Source: an uncultured Sphingomonas sp. (lineage in GTDB: Bacteria > Pseudomonadota > Alphaproteobacteria > Sphingomonadales > Sphingomonadaceae). From it: 64,000 nt of DNA. The stretch covers positions 50,758 to 114,757 of the forward strand of contig NZ_CAJXWX010000011.1 of the NCBI RefSeq assembly GCF_913062585.1. Direction: 5' to 3'. A program made the translations under genes and the position numbers. The stretch's first letter is position 1; the number at the start of each line of letters is the position of its first letter. Below are positions 10,890 through 19,923 of this stretch, piece by piece. The notes under the pieces were generated by a model. It saw only the letters and a program-made list of their open reading frames with translations. It made no database searches and had not been told where the DNA came from.

Positions 10890-11308
10890 CCCTTGCGGTC
10901 GAGGCTGACGCCGTAGAGTTCCATCCGGTGATCGACCAGGCGGAAGCCCAGCTTTTCGGCGATCGCCTTTTGCAGCTGTTCCAGCTCGGGGTCGACGAAC
11001 TCGATCACGCGGCCGGTTTCGACGTCGATCAGATGGTCGTGATGCGCTTCGGGCGACGGCTCGTAGCGGGCGCGGCCGTCGCCGAAGTCGTGACGGTCCA
11101 GGATGCCGGCCTCCTCGAACAGGCGGACGGTGCGGTACACGGTCGCGATCGAAATGCCGGGATCGATCTTGGCGGCGCGCTCATAGACTTTTTCGACATC
11201 GGGATGGTCCTCCGCCTCCGACAGGACGCGGGCGATCACGCGGCGCTGTTCGGTGATGCGCAGACCTTTTTGGGCGCACAGCGCTTCGAGATCAATTTTG
11301 CGGGCCAT
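10886..11308 (-). CDS. fur: Fur family transcriptional regulator
   Basis: A 140-residue metal-responsive repressor. The winged helix carries ITEQRRVIARVLSEAEDHPD and the recognition helix GISIATVYRTVRLFEEAG; the metal-site segment is EAHHDHLIDVETGRVIEF. The CxxC pair that binds structural zinc in enterobacterial Fur (after HHDHLI) is replaced by non-cysteine residues, as is common in alphaproteobacterial Fur/Mur proteins. The start at 11308 (MARKIDLEALC) is preferred over an in-frame upstream start at 11350 because it opens the conserved domain. Its position inside the nfuA-tsaB-rimI-plsC run links iron sensing to iron-sulfur assembly. Whether it senses iron or manganese is not decided here. 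Confidence 0.93.
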   Translation of the reverse strand: MARKIDLEALCAQKGLRITEQRRVIARVLSEAEDHPDVEKVYERAAKIDPGISIATVYRTVRLFEEAGILDRHDFGDGRARYEPSPEAHHDHLIDVETGRVIEFVDPELEQLQKAIAEKLGFRLVDHRMELYGVSLDRKG

Positions 11309-11356
11309 GGTAAATTTCAACTCCTCAGGCAGACCCCTCTCTACCCCCAAAGCGCT

Positions 11357-11385
11357 ATTGCGAAAAGAGGATAGCGACTCGCAAT
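11357..11385. promoter_or_regulatory. Inverted repeat upstream of fur, candidate operator
   Basis: ATTGCGA at 11357-11363 and TCGCAAT at 11379-11385 are perfect inverted copies with 15 bases between them, located 49-77 bases before the fur start. Regulators of this family often control their own gene, so this may be an autoregulatory site. The arm sequence resembles the GCGA/TCGC half-sites reported for alphaproteobacterial Fur boxes, though the spacer is long. Confidence 0.45.
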
Positions 11386-11406
11386 AACCCGGAAACTATG
11401 ATCGGG

Positions 11407-11877
11407 TCAGCCTATGACCCGGTTATAGGTATGCGCGTCGTAACGGCGACCGTCGGCACCCTTGTAATAATCGCGCCGCTCGCCGCATTTGGCGAAATCG
11501 TGCCGGGTGTAGAAGAGGATGGCGGGGTTGTTCGACCGCACCTCCAGATGCAGCGTCGCGACGCTCTGTGCGGCGCAATCGCCGACGACCGCCTCGACCA
11601 GCAAGCTGCCGATGCCGTGGCGACGATGCTCGGGGACGACGCCCAGCAACAGCAACTCGGCTTCGTCCATGACCGATCGGGTCAGCGCAAAGCCCGCCGG
11701 TTCCTCGCCCGCCTCGGCGATCAGCAGCGTGATGCCGGGCAGCGCCATCACGCCCAGAAGCTGTGCCCGGGTCCAGGCCTCGCCCCATTGCGGGTCGAAG
11801 GCGGCGGTCATGATGTGTTCGACGATCCCGGCATCGCGCGTATCGCCGGGGCGCAACGAGACGCCGATGCTCGCCAT
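11407..11877 (-). CDS. rimI: Ribosomal-protein-alanine N-acetyltransferase RimI
   Basis: A GNAT-fold acetyltransferase that modifies the N-terminal alanine of ribosomal protein S18 (and other proteins). The 156-residue product has the acetyl-CoA-binding segment LLLLGVVPEHRRHGIGSLLV and the following LHLEVRSNNPAILFYTRHDF, matching RimI. The ATG at 11877 overlaps the tsaB stop by one base (TGATG). The tsaB-rimI adjacency is common across bacteria and supports the call. Confidence 0.92.
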   Translation of the reverse strand: MASIGVSLRPGDTRDAGIVEHIMTAAFDPQWGEAWTRAQLLGVMALPGITLLIAEAGEEPAGFALTRSVMDEAELLLLGVVPEHRRHGIGSLLVEAVVGDCAAQSVATLHLEVRSNNPAILFYTRHDFAKCGERRDYYKGADGRRYDAHTYNRVIG

Positions 11878-12515
11878 CAGGCGGCCAGCTCGGGCGGGGT
11901 GATCCCGCCGGGCAGCTTGGCATCGGGCGCGCGGCCATAGACCGGGCGCGGGGGCAGGTCGGTCAGGGCCGGGGGCAGGCGCCAGCCCTCTGCGGCATCG
12001 GGCAGCGCCTCGACCACGGGCAGGTCGGGCGACAGCGCGGTCAGCCAGCGGACGCCGTTGCCGATCGCGGTCCGCCTCGCCAGCGCGGCGAGCGCGGCGT
12101 CGGGCTTCATCGAGGCGAAGGGGGCGAGGGCGGTCAGGTCGCGCGCGAAGGGCTGGACGAAAACCTCGCCATGCCCGCCCTCCAGCACCACCGTCAGCGC
12201 CTCGTCGTCGCGCGTGGCAAAGCCGGCGGCGGCGACCAGCGCCAGCGAGCTGTAGCCGGTCGCGGGCACGCCCCAGCCCAGCGCCAGCCCGCGCGCTGCC
12301 GCGATGCCGACCCGGATGCCGGTGAAGCTGCCCGGCCCGCAATCGACCAGGACGCGCTCGGCCCGGCCGCCATCCGGCAGGGCGGCGATCATCGGCACCA
12401 GCTTTTCGGCATGGCCGCGCCCGACCACGTCATGGGCGCGCGCGACCACCCGGTCGCCGTCGAGAAGGGCGACGGAGCAGGCGGCGGTGGCGGTGTCGAT
12501 GATCAGCGTGCGCAA
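11877..12515 (-). CDS. tsaB: tRNA threonylcarbamoyladenosine synthesis protein TsaB
   Basis: A non-catalytic ASKHA-fold partner of TsaD in making t6A37 of ANN-decoding tRNAs. The product from the TTG at 12515 is 212 residues. It opens with RTLIIDTATAACSVAL and has the hallmark GPGSFTGIRVGIAAARGLA. The frame stays open upstream but those residues overlap the nitroreductase gene and show no TsaB character; the TTG lies just after the nitroreductase stop and directly before the first beta strand. It overlaps rimI by one base. Confidence 0.93.
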   Translation of the reverse strand: MRTLIIDTATAACSVALLDGDRVVARAHDVVGRGHAEKLVPMIAALPDGGRAERVLVDCGPGSFTGIRVGIAAARGLALGWGVPATGYSSLALVAAAGFATRDDEALTVVLEGGHGEVFVQPFARDLTALAPFASMKPDAALAALARRTAIGNGVRWLTALSPDLPVVEALPDAAEGWRLPPALTDLPPRPVYGRAPDAKLPGGITPPELAA

Positions 12516-12523
12516 GGGGCGGC

Positions 12524-13114
12524 TCAGACGATCTGGTTGGCCTGTTCGAACGCCAGGCGTGGATTGCGCGGGTGCAGCGTCTCGCGGTCGCCGTAACCCA
12601 GCGTCGCGATGAAGTTCGACCGGACGCCCGGCTGGTCGGCGAAGAACGCCTTGTCCACCGCGCCCTGGTCGAAGCCCGACATCGCGCCGGTATCCAGCCC
12701 CACCGCACGCGCGGCGAGGATCAGATAGGCACCCTGGAGCGAGCTGTTGCGGAAGGCCGAGGCCTCGCGCAGCTCGGTATTGCCATCGAACCAGCTCTTG
12801 GCATCCACATGCGGGAACAGCTGGGGCAGGTTCTCGTGGAAGTTCACGTCCATGCCGATCACGACGGCGGCGGGCGCCTTGCGGATCTTGTCGGCATTGC
12901 TGTCCGAGGCGCAGGCGGCGAGTTTTTCCTTCGCCTCCTGGCTCAGGCACCAGACCATGCGCGCCGGGCTCTGGTTGGTTGAGGTCGGCGGCATCTTCAT
13001 CAGATCCCAGATCGCGCGGATCTCATCCTCGCCGACGGGGGTGTCGAGATAATGGTTGAAGGTGCGGCCTTCGCGGAACAGCCGGTCCAGGCTGGCGTCG
13101 TCGATCGGGTTCAT
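12524..13114 (-). CDS. Nitroreductase family protein (malonic semialdehyde reductase-like)
   Basis: A 196-residue FMN-dependent oxidoreductase of the nitroreductase fold, closest in appearance to the RutE/HadB group. It starts NPIDDASLDRLFREGRTFN, contains PPTSTNQSPARMVWCLS for FMN phosphate binding, and later NSSLQGAYLILAARAVGLD and FIATLGYGD typical of the family. The ATG at 13114 overlaps the nfuA stop by one base. No other pyrimidine-degradation (rut) genes are nearby, so the substrate is uncertain. Confidence 0.87.
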   Translation of the reverse strand: MNPIDDASLDRLFREGRTFNHYLDTPVGEDEIRAIWDLMKMPPTSTNQSPARMVWCLSQEAKEKLAACASDSNADKIRKAPAAVVIGMDVNFHENLPQLFPHVDAKSWFDGNTELREASAFRNSSLQGAYLILAARAVGLDTGAMSGFDQGAVDKAFFADQPGVRSNFIATLGYGDRETLHPRNPRLAFEQANQIV

Positions 13115-13683
13115 CAAACGGCCCTTACTTCGGTGACTTCGGGAACATAATGGCGCAGCAACTGCTCGATGCCGTTCTTCAGCGTCGCGGTGGACGAGGG
13201 GCAACCGGCGCAGGCGCCCTGCATCTTCAGGTACACCTTGCCCTTGTCGAAGCCGCGATAGACGATGTCGCCGCCGTCATTGGCGACCGCGGGGCGGACG
13301 CGCGTGTCGATCAGCTCGCGAATCTGCGCGACGATGTCGGCATCCTCGGGATCGTCGGTGAAATTCTCTTCCGATGGCACGGAGAAATCGGCCGAGCCTT
13401 GGCGGAACAGCGGCATCTGCGCGGAGAAATGATCGAGCAGGATGCCCAATACGTCCGGCTTCACATCCGCCCATTCCGCCCCGGGCGCGATGGTGACCGA
13501 GACGAAGTCGCGGCCGAAGAACACGCCGGTCACGTCGCCGAGGTTGAAGATCGCCTCGGCCAGCGGGCTGGCGGCGGCTTCCTCGGGCGAGGCGAAGTCG
13601 CGGGTGCCGCTGTCCATGACCTTGCGGCCGGGCAGGAATTTCAGCGTCGCCGGGTTGGGCGTCGGTTCGGTCTCGATCAGCAT
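13114..13683 (-). CDS. nfuA: NifU family iron-sulfur cluster carrier (NfuA-like)
   Basis: A scaffold or carrier delivering iron-sulfur clusters to target proteins. The 189-residue product has the N-terminal Nfu domain (ETEPTPNPATLKFLPGRKV, about residues 3-90) and a C-terminal NifU domain with the cluster-binding CxxC (QGACAGCPSS, near residue 162). It is the first gene of the long minus-strand run and probably serves the cluster enzymes encoded in it, such as miaB. An alternative start three codons upstream (13692) is possible. Confidence 0.94.
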   Translation of the reverse strand: MLIETEPTPNPATLKFLPGRKVMDSGTRDFASPEEAAASPLAEAIFNLGDVTGVFFGRDFVSVTIAPGAEWADVKPDVLGILLDHFSAQMPLFRQGSADFSVPSEENFTDDPEDADIVAQIRELIDTRVRPAVANDGGDIVYRGFDKGKVYLKMQGACAGCPSSTATLKNGIEQLLRHYVPEVTEVRAV

Positions 13684-13801
13684 GGCCCCCATGTGGCGCG
13701 GCGCGCGGCAGGGATCAAGCAGGCTCCGGGAAAGGATGCGTTTCCGGCGCGCAATCCTGGCTGATCATGATGGGGTTCTGAGCGGATCGCCACGCGTCGG
13801 A

Positions 13802-13844
13802 CCTTCCTTCCCTCTCCCCTCTGCGAGGGGCGAGGGAGGAAAGG
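13802..13844. terminator. Long imperfect hairpin downstream of the chemotaxis receptor
   Basis: A 20-base pyrimidine arm (CCTTCCTTCCCTCTCCCCTC, counted from 13802) faces a purine arm (GAGGGGCGAGGGAGGAAAGG) over a 3-base loop. It lies 11 bases after the stop of the minus-strand receptor gene. There is no clear U-run, so it may be a repeat-type structure acting as a terminator; it resembles the hairpins of family C. Confidence 0.45.
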
Positions 13845-13854
13845 CCCATCGCTC

Positions 13855-15651
13855 CTAGAAGGCCGACCAGCTTTCATTGGCGGCGCGGGGAACGGATTGG
13901 CGTTTCGTCCGATGTTCCTTCGGCTCGGCCATCCGGACGGGGGCGGCGGGTGCCGCGTCCAGCCGGAAGCGGGCGACCGCGCGCGACAGCTCCTCCGCCT
14001 CCTCGGCCAGGTTGCGCGAGGCGGCGGTCGCCTGTTCGACCATCGCGGCATTTTGCTGCGTGACCATGTCCATCTGGGTCAGGCTGACATTCACCTCGCC
14101 CAGCCCGGTCGCCTGGCGGTTCGCATCGGCGGCGATCGCAGTCATCATCGTGCCGAGCTGGCCCATGCCGTGATTGATCCGCTCCAGCGCCTCGCCGGTT
14201 TCGCCGACCAGCGCGACGCCCGTCCGCACGCCGCCCGCGCTGGCCAGCACCCGCGCCTTGACGTCCTTGGCGGCTTCGGCGGACCGCTGGGCGAGCGCGC
14301 GAACCTCGGAGGCGACGACGGCGAAGCCCTTGCCCGCGTCACCGGCGCGCGCCGCCTCGACCCCGGCGTTCAGCGCCAGCAGGTTCGTCTGGAAGGCGAT
14401 GCCGTCGATCACGCCGATGATCTGTTCGATCTCGGCCGAGGCCCGCTCGATGTCCGCCATCGCAGTGCGGGCGCGGACGACCACGGCGCCGCCGTCGCGC
14501 GCATCGGTTCGCGTCTTTTCCAGCGCCTGGACGGCCTCGGTCGCGCCGCTGGCGGCGTGGCGGACGGTCGCCGTGATCTCGTCCATCGCGGCGGCGGTTT
14601 CCTCCAGGCTGGCGGCCTGTTGCTCGGTGCGCTGCGACAGATCGTCGGACGCCTGGCGGATATCCATCGCCCCCGCGCGCACGCCACCCGTCGCACTCAC
14701 GACCGCGCTGAGCGCGGCGTGCAGCGCGGTGATGGCGGCATTGAAATCCGCCTTCAGCCGGTCGAACGGCGCGGCCAGCGGCGCCTCGATCCGGGCGGTC
14801 AGGTCGCCCTGTGCCAGCGCGGACAGGCCCTGGCCGATGCTGGTGACGATCAGATCGGTCTGCGCCGCCTTGCTCGCCTCGGCGCGGGCCAGCTGGTCGC
14901 GAAACTCGGCCATGGACCGCGCCATGTCGCCGACCTCGTCCCCGCGCGTGGCATGGGGGATAGGCCGGTCGACCCGGCCCTCGGCCAGGGCGCCCATCGC
15001 GTGGCGCAGGTCGTGCAGCGGCCGCACCACGGTGCGCAGCGTCATGGTAAGCCCCGTCGCCAGTCCCGCCACGGCCAGCAGAATCGTCGACCCGATCAGG
15101 ATCCAGCGCCCCTGTTCGGCGACCGCATCGGCGCGGGCGTGGAGGTCCGCAATCTCCTGGGTCAGCGCGTCGATGCGCGCATCGGCGATCTTGGAGGCGC
15201 GGCGTTCGGCCGGTCGAACCGATTCGCGGAAATGGGCAAGTGCCCCGGCACGGTCGCCGGTGGCGGCCAGGCGCCCGACCTGTTCCAGCTGCTCGCGAAC
15301 ATTCGCCTGCGACGTGACATAGTCGGGGGAGACGGCTGCATAGGGATCGGTACGCAGTTGCGCCAGCTGCTCGGCAAAGCGGGTCAGTCGGGTATCGAAC
15401 TTGTTCTGGATCGTGCGATGCTCGGCGGGATCGGCCTCGATGACCAGGTTCAGCGCATCACGCTGAAGCGAGCGGCTGATCGAGCGTGCCTCCGCCAGGC
15501 GTAGCATCGCGGCCTCTGCCGCGCCGGCCGCGGCATTGGCCTCGGCCACGCGGGCCGCGATGTGGAGCGTGATCGCCGACAACCCCGCCAGCAGGAGCAT
15601 CGAGATCAAGGCAGGGGCAATCAGGCGTGCCGCTACGCTTTTGAAAATCAT
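13855..15651 (-). CDS. Methyl-accepting chemotaxis protein
   Basis: A 598-residue transmembrane receptor. One hydrophobic segment is at residues about 8-32, a periplasmic helical sensor region runs to about 190, and a second membrane segment follows near 193-215 ([20 protein letters not shown]). A HAMP domain comes next ([20 protein letters not shown]), then a second HAMP-like stretch, then the signalling domain with the conserved tip [20 protein letters not shown]. No C-terminal pentapeptide for CheR/CheB tethering is seen. No other che or flagellar gene is in the window, so it acts through distant genes. The ligand is unknown. Confidence 0.94.
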   Translation of the reverse strand: MIFKSVAARLIAPALISMLLLAGLSAITLHIAARVAEANAAAGAAEAAMLRLAEARSISRSLQRDALNLVIEADPAEHRTIQNKFDTRLTRFAEQLAQLRTDPYAAVSPDYVTSQANVREQLEQVGRLAATGDRAGALAHFRESVRPAERRASKIADARIDALTQEIADLHARADAVAEQGRWILIGSTILLAVAGLATGLTMTLRTVVRPLHDLRHAMGALAEGRVDRPIPHATRGDEVGDMARSMAEFRDQLARAEASKAAQTDLIVTSIGQGLSALAQGDLTARIEAPLAAPFDRLKADFNAAITALHAALSAVVSATGGVRAGAMDIRQASDDLSQRTEQQAASLEETAAAMDEITATVRHAASGATEAVQALEKTRTDARDGGAVVVRARTAMADIERASAEIEQIIGVIDGIAFQTNLLALNAGVEAARAGDAGKGFAVVASEVRALAQRSAEAAKDVKARVLASAGGVRTGVALVGETGEALERINHGMGQLGTMMTAIAADANRQATGLGEVNVSLTQMDMVTQQNAAMVEQATAASRNLAEEAEELSRAVARFRLDAAPAAPVRMAEPKEHRTKRQSVPRAANESWSAF

Positions 15652-15758
15652 GACAAATCCGTGACAGTTTGGGGCCGGAGGCCGAGCCCGCCCTGTCGTG
15701 CGGCAGCGGTTATAAATGGGTTAAGAAAGCCGAATTGGTCCGGCGATTTTCGCGGTCG

Positions 15759-16520
15759 TCACAGGATCGCGCCGAACAGGCGCAGGATGCCGTTCGCGAT
15801 CCCCCGCCCCGGTTGGCGCAGCGGGCGGACGAAGCGCAGGCGCAGGACCAGGCGCATGGCTTCCGCCTCGTTCCACACCTCGTGCGGGAAGGTATCGTCG
15901 AACACCAGCGTCTGCCCTTCCGCCCAGCGGACGATACGATCGCGCACCCGCATCCGCGCGCCGCCGTCACGGGGCACGACCAGCCCGAGATGACAGCTGA
16001 TCAGCGCCTTGGTCGCGCCGCGCGGCGGGGCGACATGCGCACCGGGGGCGAGCAGGGCGAAACCGGCATCGTGAAGCCCGGGCACGGCGGCCAGGGCCTC
16101 GGCCGTGCGGGGGCAGGCGGCGATCCTGTCATCCAGGGCGCGGCCGTTCCGCCAGAGCGGTATGATGCCGCACGGGGCGAGGGGTGGGGTGCCCTCGACC
16201 GCCAGCGTCAGCGCTTCGTCGCGAATCGCCGACCAGTCGCGGCGCAGCGCATCGGTCCAGCCGAAATCGCGCACGTCGAGCACCGGCTCGTTCGAGGCGA
16301 GGGACGATCCGGCGATCCAGCCGTCCAGCAGGCGACAGGCGCGCAGCATCGGCGGGACGGGCGACACGGGCATGGAGACGGTGACAGGGGCCAGTCGGAC
16401 GAGGGCTTCGGCGGGGCGGACGGGCGGCGGCGGACCGGCAGGGCGATCGGTCTCGCCCGAATTGTGCCATATTGTGCCCGGCCCCTCGCTCTGGGCGCGC
16501 GCATTCATCGACTTGGTCAT
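15759..16520 (-). CDS. Aspartyl/asparaginyl beta-hydroxylase-like protein with altered metal site
   Basis: Resembles the Fe(II)/2-oxoglutarate AspH/LpxO family. The recognisable domain is in the last 200 residues: GFALLAPGAHVAPPRGATK, then CHLGLVVPRDGGARMRV, WAEGQTLVFDDTFPHEVWN and RLVLRLRF. In the family the first iron-ligand histidine stands in a motif like PHRG or PHTG; here the segment reads VAPPRG with Pro in its place. The second ligand His (DTFPHEVW) is kept. Either the metal site uses another residue or activity is lost. The start is uncertain: ATG at 16520 follows a weak ribosome site, but 16508 and 16373 are also possible, since the first 50 residues are low complexity. It is transcribed away from the M16 peptidase gene. 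Confidence 0.8.
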   Translation of the reverse strand: MTKSMNARAQSEGPGTIWHNSGETDRPAGPPPPVRPAEALVRLAPVTVSMPVSPVPPMLRACRLLDGWIAGSSLASNEPVLDVRDFGWTDALRRDWSAIRDEALTLAVEGTPPLAPCGIIPLWRNGRALDDRIAACPRTAEALAAVPGLHDAGFALLAPGAHVAPPRGATKALISCHLGLVVPRDGGARMRVRDRIVRWAEGQTLVFDDTFPHEVWNEAEAMRLVLRLRFVRPLRQPGRGIANGILRLFGAIL

Positions 16521-16717
16521 CACGTTCCGCACTTCCCCGGCCCGACCCCGGCGCCCGGGCATCAATGGCCCTTGTGACGCGGGTTCGGTGGAAAGGCGGG
16601 TAGCGCGCCACTGGGTCGAAATGATGGCGGACGCCCAGGGCTTGCGGCCCAATCGCGGCGCTTTGGGGCGATTTAGGGGCGGCTGGCGATCCGCCTTGCG
16701 CCGGGTTAAGAGGGCGC

Positions 16718-19663
16718 ATGGCGTTTCCGTCCCGCGCAATGCGCTGTCTTGCCCTGCCGGTCCTTCTGGGACTGGCGCTTCCCGTCATCGGCCAGGTTCC
16801 CACCAACGGCCAGACGGACAATCGCTCCGTCCCGCAAGGTATGCCGGTGCCGGCGAGCGTGGTGGGCACCGCCCCCGATCCGCTCGCCCCGCTGCCGCCG
16901 ATTGCCGGCGTCGACCAGTCGCCCTGGCTCTACAAGGGCTCCGACCTGCCGCAGGACAAGATGTGGAAGTTCGGGCGGCTGGCCAATGGCCTGCGCTTCG
17001 CGGTCCGGCGCAACGGCGTGCCGCCGGGGCAGGTGGCGGTGCGGGTGCGGATCGACGCGGGCTCGCTGAACGAACAGGATTCGGAGCGCGGCTTCGCACA
17101 TCTGATCGAGCACCTGTCCTTCCGCGGATCGCAGCATGTCCCCGATGGCGAGGCCAAGCGTATCTGGCAGCGGCTGGGCGCGACCTTCGGCTCGGACTCC
17201 AATGCGTCGACCACGCCGACCCAGACCGTCTATCAGCTCGACCTGCCCGGCGCGACCGAGGCGGGGCTGGACGAGAGCCTGAAGATCCTCAGCGGCATGA
17301 TGGCCGCGCCGTCGATCACCGCCCAGTCGCTGAACGCCGAGCGCCCCGTCGTGCTGGCCGAGCGGCGCGAGCAGCCGGGGCCGCAGGTCCGCTATTCGGA
17401 CAAGCTGCGCGAGACCTTCTTCGCCGGTCAGCCGCTGGCCGAGCGCTCGCCGATCGGCCAGCTCAAGACGCTGGAGGCCGCGACGCCCGAGACGGTGCGC
17501 GCCTTCCACGATCGCTGGTATCGCCCCGAACGCGCGGTCGTCATCATCTCGGGCGACATGGACCCGCTGTTGCTGGCGAAGCTGGTCACGAAGAATTTCG
17601 GGTCGTGGCAGGGCGTGGGGCCCAATCCGCCCGATCCCGATTTCGGCAGCCCCAAGGCCGATGCTCCGGTCGCGGGCGCGCTGGTCGAGCCGTCCATGCC
17701 GCCGGTCGTGGCGATGGCGGTGCTTCGCCCCTGGCATTATCAGGACGACACCGCGATCTTCAACCAGAAGCGGATGGTCGACATGGTCGCCGCGCGCCTC
17801 ATCAGCCGCCGCCTGGAAAACCGGGCGCGGGCGGGGGGCAGCTTTCTGCAGGCCAGCGTCGCGCTCGACGACGTGTCGCGCTCGGCCAATCTGACCACGG
17901 TCAACGTCGTGCCGATCGGCGACAATTGGGAAGCCGCGCTGAAGGACGTGCGGGCGGTCATCGCCGACGCGATGGCGACGCCCCCGACGCAAGCCGAGAT
18001 CGACCGCGAACTGGCCGATTACGACGCGATCCTGCGCAACGAGGTGGATACCCAGCGGGTCGAGGCCGGCTCGAAACAGGCCGACGACATGGTCGGCGCG
18101 CTCGACATCCGCGAGACGGTGACGGCGCCCGAAACCAGCTACCAGATCTTCAAACAGGCGGTGGCGGCAAAGATGTTCACGCCGGACACGGTGCTGGCCT
18201 CCACCCGCAAGATCTTCCAGGGCACGGCGACGCGGGGGCTGGTCAACACCCGCACCGCGCAAGCGGATGCGGTCGCCCGGCTGACCGCCGCGCTGAAGGC
18301 CGATGTCCGCCCGCTGGCCGAGCATCGCCGCCGCCAGGGCGCGATCAGCTTCGCGCAGCTGCCCCGGCTGGGCGCGCCCGGCAAGGTCGTGTCGCGCGAG
18401 AAGATCGGCGAACTGGGGCTGGAAAAGATCACCTTTGCGAACGGCGTACGGATGCTCCTGCTCGCCAATGACGGCGAGACGGGGCGCGTCTATCTGCGTG
18501 TCCGGTTCGGGCGTGGCTATGACGCGCTGCCCGCGACGAAGGAGAGTCCGGCCTGGGCGGCCGATCTGGCGCTGGTCGCGGGTGGCATCGGCAAGTTCGA
18601 CCAGGGCGATCTCGATCGGATGACCGCCGGGCGGACCATGGGCATGGACTTCGATATCGACGACGATGCCTTTGCCTTCAACGCCTTGTCGTCGCCCGGC
18701 GATTATGCCGACAATCTGAAGCTGATGGCGGCCAAGCTGGTCGCACCGCGCTGGGATGCCGCGCCGGTCAACCGGGCCAAGGCGGCGATGCTGGCGGGCT
18801 ATGACGGGTTCGATTCCTCGCCAGACGGGGTGCTCGACCATGATCTGGAGCGGTTGCTGCGCGACGGCGATCCGCGCTGGGGCACGCCGCCGCGCGACGT
18901 GGTGGCGGCGACCACGCCGGAGGCGTTCAAGGCGCTCTGGGCGCCGCTGCTCGCCTCCGGTCCGATCGAGGTCTCGGTGTTCGGCGATGTGAAGGCCGAT
19001 GACGCGATCCAGGCGGTCGCCGACAGCCTGGGGGCGATCCCGGCGCGTGCCCCCGTCGTGGGGCCGGTGCCGCCGATCCGCTTCCCCGCCCATGTCGCGA
19101 CCCCGGTCGTGCGCTATCATACCGGCCCCGCCGACCAGGCGGCGGCGGTCATCGCGTGGCCGACCGGCGGCGGTTCGGCGGGGGACCAGGTCCGCAACCG
19201 CCTCGACGTGCTGGCGCAGGTCTTCGCCGACCGGCTGTTCGACCGGATGCGCCAGCAGGCGGGCGCAAGCTACAGCCCGCAGGTCGCCAGCCAATGGCCG
19301 ATCGGCCTGCCCGGCGGCGGGCGGATGATCGCGATCGGCATGGTCGCGCCCGACAAGGTCGATTTCTTCCTGGCGACCGCGCGGTCGATCGCCGCCGACC
19401 TGGCATCCAAGCCGATCGAGGCGGACGAGTTGCAGCGGATCAAGCGTCCGATGGCGCAGCGTCTGGCCCGCATGGCCTCCGGCAACATGTTCTGGATGCA
19501 GCGGCTGGGCGGGGCGGCCTATGATCCCAAGCGGATCGAGGCGACCCGGCGGCTGGCCCAGGATTTCGTGTCGATCGGCCCGGCGGATCTGCAGGCGGTG
19601 GCGGCACAATATCTGCGGTCGGACACCGACTGGACGCTGAAGGTCGTGCCGAAGGCGAAGTAA
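16718..19663 (+). CDS. M16 family zinc metallopeptidase (pitrilysin/insulinase type)
   Basis: A 981-residue exported protease with two M16 halves. A signal peptide covers residues 1-26 (hydrophobic ALPVLLGLALPVIG). The zinc site HxxEH is HLIEH in ERGFAHLIEHLSFRGS, near residue 130. The second half (from about 570, EKITFANGVRMLLLANDG) is the non-catalytic partner with the R/Y-type C-terminal features. Members degrade peptides in the periplasm. A purine-rich ribosome site (AAGAGGG) stands 5 bases before the ATG, favouring 16718 over the in-frame ATG at 16739. A second M16 protein is at 62641. Confidence 0.94.
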   Translation: MAFPSRAMRCLALPVLLGLALPVIGQVPTNGQTDNRSVPQGMPVPASVVGTAPDPLAPLPPIAGVDQSPWLYKGSDLPQDKMWKFGRLANGLRFAVRRNGVPPGQVAVRVRIDAGSLNEQDSERGFAHLIEHLSFRGSQHVPDGEAKRIWQRLGATFGSDSNASTTPTQTVYQLDLPGATEAGLDESLKILSGMMAAPSITAQSLNAERPVVLAERREQPGPQVRYSDKLRETFFAGQPLAERSPIGQLKTLEAATPETVRAFHDRWYRPERAVVIISGDMDPLLLAKLVTKNFGSWQGVGPNPPDPDFGSPKADAPVAGALVEPSMPPVVAMAVLRPWHYQDDTAIFNQKRMVDMVAARLISRRLENRARAGGSFLQASVALDDVSRSANLTTVNVVPIGDNWEAALKDVRAVIADAMATPPTQAEIDRELADYDAILRNEVDTQRVEAGSKQADDMVGALDIRETVTAPETSYQIFKQAVAAKMFTPDTVLASTRKIFQGTATRGLVNTRTAQADAVARLTAALKADVRPLAEHRRRQGAISFAQLPRLGAPGKVVSREKIGELGLEKITFANGVRMLLLANDGETGRVYLRVRFGRGYDALPATKESPAWAADLALVAGGIGKFDQGDLDRMTAGRTMGMDFDIDDDAFAFNALSSPGDYADNLKLMAAKLVAPRWDAAPVNRAKAAMLAGYDGFDSSPDGVLDHDLERLLRDGDPRWGTPPRDVVAATTPEAFKALWAPLLASGPIEVSVFGDVKADDAIQAVADSLGAIPARAPVVGPVPPIRFPAHVATPVVRYHTGPADQAAAVIAWPTGGGSAGDQVRNRLDVLAQVFADRLFDRMRQQAGASYSPQVASQWPIGLPGGGRMIAIGMVAPDKVDFFLATARSIAADLASKPIEADELQRIKRPMAQRLARMASGNMFWMQRLGGAAYDPKRIEATRRLAQDFVSIGPADLQAVAAQYLRSDTDWTLKVVPKAK

Positions 19664-19792
19664 TCCTCCCCGCTCGCGGGGAGGGGGACCATCGCGCAGC
19701 GTTGGTGGAGGGGGCGTGCCGAAAGGGGTGCCCCATGTGGAAGCCCCCCTCCACCAGCCTGCGGCCGGTCCCCCTCCCCGTGCCGGGGAGGA
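19664..19792. repeat. Intergenic repeat family A, copy 3
   Basis: Begins directly after the M16 stop: hairpin TCCTCCCCGCTCGCGGGGAG, GTTGGTGGAGGGGG, then the reversed half CCCCCCTCCACCAGCCTGCG and CCCCCTCCCCGTGCCGGGGA. It has a different internal sequence from the copies at 1397 and 9544 but the same plan. Confidence 0.75.
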
Positions 19793-19923
19793 ACCTGTCG
19801 CTTTCCCGCTCGTTTACACCGCCAACCACCTTTGTGCGCCGCAATATCCGCGCCACTCTTTCGCTTTGCGCAGCTTTCGGCTATGGCGCGCGGCGACATA
19901 CCCTCCGAACAAGAGAAATTTGC

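Noticed and set aside
12515..12950. Longer tsaB start inside the nitroreductase gene
   Set aside because: The upstream residues have no TsaB character; the family begins at RTLIIDTATA.
16706..19609. 967-codon open frame on the minus strand opposite the M16 peptidase
   Set aside because: It is a shadow of a GC-rich gene: no family motifs, and extreme Arg/His/Gly/Asp composition. The plus-strand frame has a signal peptide and the zinc motif.
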